From the NCBI GenBank assembly GCA_963624605.1, contig CAVFQD010000020.1, forward strand, positions 1 through 26,414: 26,414 bases of DNA, in the 5' to 3' direction. The stretch comes from Fimenecus sp963624605. Lineage in GTDB: Bacteria; Bacillota; Clostridia; Oscillospirales; Acutalibacteraceae. Position 1 is the first letter of the stretch; each line of letters starts with the position of its first letter. The translations under genes were made by a program, and so were the position numbers. The notes beneath the pieces were generated by a model. That model ran no database searches and was not told the origin of the DNA. It saw only the letters and a list, made by a program, of their open reading frames with translations. Positions 23,018-26,414 of the stretch are shown piece by piece.

Positions 23018-23379
23018 ATGAATAATAAAATCAAGCTTGTTAAACGAAAACACCCAAGGCTGAAGAATTATGATTACAGCAGTAACGGATATTATTTTAT
23101 AACCGTTTGTTCGTACAGGTTCAAAAGGATTTTTAGCATGATTTATCCGGACAGTATAGGGCGGGAGCAAGCCCCCGCCCTACGCTTACCGATATAATCT
23201 GTACTTTTAAGTCTTTGGCGACAATTGAGTGCAACAGGCTTGACAATATCGGCGGAAGAAAAATATTCCAAACATCATTTTATGACCATGTTATACGAAG
23301 CGAAAATTCGTACTTGAATATTTGGCAGTATATAAATGAAAATCCACGCAAGTGGGAAAATGATAAATATTATATTTAG
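23018..23379 (+). pseudogene. Broken REP-associated tyrosine transposase (RAYT, Y1_Tnp)
   Basis: The first frame (ATG 23018 to TAA 23197) reads KRKHPRLKNYDYSSNGYYF, the typical N-terminus of RAYT proteins, then passes into REP sequence and stops. From about 23203, in another frame, the C-terminus follows: FKSLATIECNRLDNIGGRK, FYDHVIRSENSYLNIWQYI, and a short end NENPRKWENDKYY closing at TAG 23379. The middle, which should hold the HUH metal-binding motif, is missing. Intact family members are about 170-200 residues. RAYTs nick and copy REP hairpins as single strands; this copy is dead, and a REP sits at the break. Confidence 0.85.
23157..23182. repeat. REP-like palindrome inside the transposase relic
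   Basis: TAGGGCGGG (23157-23165) pairs CCCGCCCTA (23174-23182) around an AGCAAGCC centre. It belongs to the same family as 14812-14835 and 17398-17420 and sits exactly at the internal break of the pseudogene. Confidence 0.75.
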
Positions 23380-23390
23380 GAGAGAATGTT

Positions 23391-24398
23391 ATGTTAAAAA
23401 TCGGTATTATCGGCGCGGGACGCATCGGCAAGGTGCATCTTGAGTCAATTTCCTACCATGTTAAGAACGCAACCGTAGTTGCAATGGCTGACCCCTTTAT
23501 GAACGATGAGACAGAGGCTCTTATCAGAAGCTTCGGCGTCCAGAAGGTTTATAAGGACTACAAGGAAATCATCAGCGACCCCGAAATTGACGCAGTTATG
23601 GTTTGCTCGTCAACCGACACCCATGCGCCCATTTCAATCGAGGCTATCAACGCAGGCAAGCATGTTTTCTGCGAAAAGCCCCTTGCAAACACCGTTGACA
23701 AAATCCTTGAAATCGCAGACGCTCTCAAGGCTCATCCCGAGGTTAAGTTTCAGGTAGGCTTTAACCGCCGTTTTGACCACAACTTTGCGGCTATCCGCAA
23801 GGCTTACGACGAGGGCAAGATAGGCGACGCTCAAATCCTTAAAATTACATCGAGAGACCCGCAGGCACCGCCTGTCGGCTACTGTGCGGCAAGCATTTTC
23901 CTTGATATGACCATTCATGATTTTGATATGGCTTGCTTCCTTACAAACAGCGATGTCGAGGAACTTTATGTTTATGCCGACGCCCTTATCAATCCGTCAA
24001 TCCGTGAATACGGCGACTTCGATACGGCTATTATCTCGCTTAAAATGGCAAACGGCGCTCTTGCGGTTATCGACAACTCCCGTCAGGCAATGTACGGCTA
24101 CGACCAGAGAGCGGAGCTCTTCGGCTCAAAGGGAATGGTTGCGACCTCAAACGACACGCTTTCATCTGCGGTAATTTCCACTGCCGACGGCGTTACAGGC
24201 GAAAAGCCGCTCTATTTCTTCCTCGAAAGATATATGGAGAGCTTCTCCGAAGAGGTAAGACAGTTCTGCTCGGCTGTTGAAAACAACACAGACACTCCCG
24301 TAGGTATTCACGCAGGCTTGCAGTCGGTTAAAATTGCTCTTGCCGCTGAAAAATCTGCAAATGAGCACAGAGCAGTCAAGCTTTCCGAAATAAACTGA
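23391..24398 (+). CDS. iolG: myo-inositol 2-dehydrogenase IolG
   Basis: A 335-residue Gfo/Idh/MocA oxidoreductase that oxidises myo-inositol to scyllo-inosose with NAD, the first pathway step. The Rossmann motif GIIGAGRIGKVH is at about 4-15, the conserved CEKPLANT (about 94-101) supplies the catalytic Lys, and MTIHDFDMA (about 173-181) carries the His-Asp active-site pair. Length is normal. The ribosome binding site is TAGGAGAG, overlapping the end of the transposase relic, so iolG was split from the rest of the operon by about 380 bp of mobile-element debris. A strong terminator follows, so it is the last gene of the cluster. Confidence 0.94.
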   Translation: MLKIGIIGAGRIGKVHLESISYHVKNATVVAMADPFMNDETEALIRSFGVQKVYKDYKEIISDPEIDAVMVCSSTDTHAPISIEAINAGKHVFCEKPLANTVDKILEIADALKAHPEVKFQVGFNRRFDHNFAAIRKAYDEGKIGDAQILKITSRDPQAPPVGYCAASIFLDMTIHDFDMACFLTNSDVEELYVYADALINPSIREYGDFDTAIISLKMANGALAVIDNSRQAMYGYDQRAELFGSKGMVATSNDTLSSAVISTADGVTGEKPLYFFLERYMESFSEEVRQFCSAVENNTDTPVGIHAGLQSVKIALAAEKSANEHRAVKLSEIN

Positions 24399-24416
24399 CA
24401 AATACATATGTTACAG

Positions 24417-24456
24417 CAATACCGTTTACAAATCACCGTAAACGGTATTGTTTTTT
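24417..24456 (+). terminator. Terminator of the inositol cluster
   Basis: A 13-bp perfect stem (24417-24429 with 24438-24450) with an 8-nt loop, followed by TTTTTT, 19 nt after the iolG stop. Confidence 0.92.
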
Positions 24457-24468
24457 ATGTGTGCCCGT

Positions 24469-24497
24469 GTAGGGACAGAGCTTGCCCCTGTCCCTAC
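24469..24497. repeat. REP-like palindrome
   Basis: GTAGGGACAG (24469-24478) pairs CTGTCCCTAC (24488-24497) around AGCTTGCCC, one of the best-preserved hairpins of the family in this window. Confidence 0.8.
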
Positions 24498-24573
24498 GCA
24501 GTTTGATATAAATTCAAATCCGTGCGAAGCTCCCACTGCAATAATCGTACCTATGCTTTGTTTTTTGCTTTTT

Positions 24574-24619
24574 TATAAAAATATACACCCCAAAAGTGTC
24601 TAACTTTTGAGGTGTATAT
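24574..24619 (-). terminator. Terminator of the sodium-pump decarboxylase operon
   Basis: Stem 24581-24596 with 24604-24619 (15 pairs and one C-A mismatch) and a 7-nt loop, followed on the minus strand by TTTTTATAAAAAAG. It lies about 30 nt after the stop codon of the beta subunit gene. Confidence 0.85.
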
Positions 24620-24650
24620 CAAAATCTCTCGGCTTAATATTGTAATTTTA

Positions 24651-25853
24651 TCAACCGTTACCGAAGGTCAGAAGCAGGAAGCCTGCCGCAACGGCAGAAC
24701 CGATAACGCCTGCAACATTCGGTCCCATAGCGTGCATAAGAAGGAAGTTAGTGGGGTTGTATTTTCTGCCCTCAACCTGCGAAACACGCGCCGCCATAGG
24801 AACTGCGGAAACGCCTGCCGAGCCGATAAGGGGGTTTACCTTGCCCTTTGTAACAACATTCATAAGCTTGCCGAAAAGAACGCCGCCTGCCGTTGAGAAA
24901 GCGAAAGCGAGAAGTCCGATGGCAATAACAAGAATTGTCTTGCCGTTAAGGAAGTTTCCGCCTTCTGCCGTAGCGCCGACCGTAACGCCGAGCATAATCG
25001 TGATGATGTTGCAAAGCGAGTTCTGCGCCGTGTCGGAAAGCCTGTCTGTAACGCCCGACTCCTTGAAAAGATTACCGAGCATAAACATACCGATAAGCGG
25101 AGCCGTTGACGGAATAATGAGAACGCAAAGAACGGTAACAACAATCGGGAAGATAATCTTTTCTGCCTTGCTGACTGTTCTCAGCTGTTCCATCTTGATT
25201 TCACGCTCTTTTTTCGTGGTAAGGAGCTTCATAATCGGGGGCTGAATAAGCGGAATAAGCGCCATATACGAATAAGCCGCAACTGCGACCGGTCCCAAAA
25301 GGTGAGGCGCAAGCTTACCGGTAAGGTAAATTGCGGTAGGACCGTCAGCGCCGCCGATGATAGCTATGGAAGCAGCCTCCTGAGCGGTGAAGCCCTCAAA
25401 TCCGGGAATCAGCTTTGTTGCGATTGCAATAAGGAACGCAACATAAATACCGAGCTGTGCGGCAGCACCCAAAAGGAGACTGGAGGGGTTTGCAAGGAGC
25501 GGACCGAAGTCTGTCATTGCGCCGACGCCCATAAAGATAAGGCAGGGGAAGATACTCGACTTAACGCCGCAGTAAATAAGCCTTAAAACGCCCGAATCGT
25601 ACCAATGCGCGCTTGCGTCGGTTACAACTCCGCCGGGGGTGGCAATAGCCAGCGGATCATACATTATGTCGGGATAAACATTTACAAGAAGCATACCGAA
25701 TGCGATGGGAAGAAGGAGCAACGGCTCAAACTTCTTGACGATAGCGAGATACAAAAGAACGAACGCTACCGCTATCATAATCCAGTTTCGCCAATCAAGT
25801 GCGGTAAAGCCCGAGGTCTGAAAAATTTCAACAATAGAGGTTATAATTGACAT
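24651..25853 (-). CDS. Sodium ion-translocating decarboxylase, beta subunit (OadB/MmdB/GcdB family)
   Basis: A 400-residue membrane protein with about 9 to 11 helices. It holds the decarboxylase and sodium channel of biotin-dependent pumps. Conserved blocks are IIGGADGPTAIYLTGKLAP (about 164-182), with the essential Asp, and GGNFLNGKTILVIAIGL and SAGVSAVPMAARVSQ toward the C-terminus. The enzyme releases CO2 from carboxybiotin and exports Na+. Whether the complex uses oxaloacetate, methylmalonyl-CoA or glutaconyl-CoA depends on the alpha subunit, which is outside the window. The ribosome binding site is GGGGGAG, 12 nt after the biotin carrier stop. It is the last gene of its operon. Confidence 0.95.
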   Translation of the reverse strand: MSIITSIVEIFQTSGFTALDWRNWIMIAVAFVLLYLAIVKKFEPLLLLPIAFGMLLVNVYPDIMYDPLAIATPGGVVTDASAHWYDSGVLRLIYCGVKSSIFPCLIFMGVGAMTDFGPLLANPSSLLLGAAAQLGIYVAFLIAIATKLIPGFEGFTAQEAASIAIIGGADGPTAIYLTGKLAPHLLGPVAVAAYSYMALIPLIQPPIMKLLTTKKEREIKMEQLRTVSKAEKIIFPIVVTVLCVLIIPSTAPLIGMFMLGNLFKESGVTDRLSDTAQNSLCNIITIMLGVTVGATAEGGNFLNGKTILVIAIGLLAFAFSTAGGVLFGKLMNVVTKGKVNPLIGSAGVSAVPMAARVSQVEGRKYNPTNFLLMHAMGPNVAGVIGSAVAAGFLLLTFGNG

Positions 25854-25864
25854 TTTGCTCCCCC

Positions 25865-26251
25865 TTAACCGATGAAAGCAAGAATCTGGTCGGTGTCGAC
25901 TGAGGTTCCCGCCGATACGACTACCTGAGAAACGGTACCGCTGACAGGAGCGACAATTTCATTTTCCATTTTCATAGCTTCGAGGATAAAGAGAACATCG
26001 CCCTCTGTTACGCTCTGACCTGCCGCAGTGTTGACCTTGAGGATTGTGCCGGGCATGGGTGAGCTTACAGGCGTGCCTGTACCCGAAACGGGTGCTGCCG
26101 CAACGGGAGCGACAGGAGCGGCGGTAGCTGCGGGTGCAGCAACGGGAGCCGCGGGAGCTGCTGTGGGAGCAATGCTTGTAACGATTGCTTCACTGAGCTC
26201 GGTAACATCAACTTCATAATCTGTTCCGTTTAATGTAACAACATATTTCAT
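25865..26251 (-). CDS. Biotin carboxyl carrier subunit of the sodium-pump decarboxylase
   Basis: A 128-residue biotinyl protein. A short N-terminal segment (1-27) is followed by an Ala/Pro/Val-rich flexible linker (about 28-58) and a biotinyl domain, with the biotin acceptor Lys94 in EAMKMEN. It shuttles the carboxyl group from the alpha subunit in the cytosol to the membrane beta subunit. It corresponds to MmdC of Veillonella-type methylmalonyl-CoA decarboxylase or GcdC of glutaconyl-CoA decarboxylase. The ribosome binding site is AAGGGAG, and the OadG-family gene ends 13 nt before its start. The linker has low-complexity, GC-richer DNA that is easily expanded or contracted. Confidence 0.94.
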   Translation of the reverse strand: MKYVVTLNGTDYEVDVTELSEAIVTSIAPTAAPAAPVAAPAATAAPVAPVAAAPVSGTGTPVSSPMPGTILKVNTAAGQSVTEGDVLFILEAMKMENEIVAPVSGTVSQVVVSAGTSVDTDQILAFIG

Positions 26252-26264
26252 AACTTTTTCTCCC

Positions 26265-26414
26265 TTATTCTTCTATCTTTTTAATTGAATTGAACTGTAA
26301 TCTGTTAAGAGGAATACCGCTTTCGTTTGAAACGATTGCCATAATGACCGCCGCAGTCTTGTCATCAATGTCATTGAGCTCAAGCTTGCCTGTCGACTGT
26401 GCGGTCGGTAAAGC
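26265..26414 (-). CDS. OadG/MmdD-family small subunit of the sodium-pump decarboxylase (partial, C-terminal 49 residues)
   Basis: An open frame runs from the right window edge to TAA at 26265-26267. The visible part contains KLELNDIDDKTAAVIMAIVS followed by NESGIPLNRLQFNSIKKIEE. The DDKTAAVIMAIV block and the ending are typical of the C-terminus of clostridial OadG-family proteins. These have one N-terminal membrane helix, outside the window here, and hold the cytosolic and membrane parts of the pump together. The order OadG-like, biotin carrier, beta matches Veillonella mmdD-mmdC-mmdB, though the tiny epsilon subunit MmdE is not present between them. Confidence 0.85.
   Translation of the reverse strand, partial: ALPTAQSTGKLELNDIDDKTAAVIMAIVSNESGIPLNRLQFNSIKKIEE

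Overview
The window looks like a chromosomal segment of an anaerobic, endospore-forming Firmicute of class Clostridia, probably a gut Oscillospirales/Ruminococcaceae-type bacterium. The clues are a BofA homologue behind a sigma-E-like promoter, SpoVAC, IreB and DUF1292 proteins, a PyrR attenuator, strong AGGAGG-type ribosome binding sites, consensus sigma-A promoters and a biotin-dependent sodium-pump decarboxylase. The family placement is an inference from general resemblance.

Layout. 1-615 (mostly minus): a probable 6S RNA with its terminator, and a DUF1292 protein. 688-2207 (minus): a LacX-type aldose epimerase and PlsY. 2331-4430 (plus): the pyrR-uracil permease operon under a PyrR-type attenuator. 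4431-6280: hairpin-rich spacer, an unknown minus-strand gene, bofA, tRNA-Val(GAC) and an odd 179-bp duplication of the tRNA tail. 6285-7478 (minus): a CPA2 cation/proton antiporter. 7665-12373 (plus): two ABC exporter half-transporters forming a heterodimer, then hflX. 12477-13818 (minus): a small unknown protein, IreB and an orphan MacB-type ATPase. 13933-14376 (plus): spoVAC without spoVAD or spoVAE. 14377-15080: a dense field of REP-like and MITE-like palindromes.

15173-24398 (plus) is a myo-inositol catabolic cluster: iolJ-type aldolase, iolC, a DUF218 protein, iolB, iolD, iolE, an iron-containing alcohol dehydrogenase, and iolG. The encoded steps run from inositol (IolG) through dehydration (IolE), ring opening (IolD), isomerisation (IolB) and phosphorylation (IolC) to aldol cleavage (IolJ), giving DHAP and malonate semialdehyde. 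No iolA, inositol transporter or regulator is visible. The alcohol dehydrogenase sits in the operon and may reduce malonate semialdehyde to 3-hydroxypropionate. The cluster is broken up by repeats: an inverted pair of about 157 bp brackets iolJ-iolC, and a decayed REP-associated transposase lies just before iolG.

24651-26414 (minus) is the distal part of a sodium-translocating decarboxylase operon: an OadG-family subunit (cut by the window edge), the biotin carrier and the beta subunit.

The most interesting items are the iol cluster with a reductive rather than oxidative exit, the inverted repeats around iolJ-iolC, the REP/transposase relics and the tRNA-tail duplication. I did not find a clearly novel multi-gene system; most genes belong to known families.
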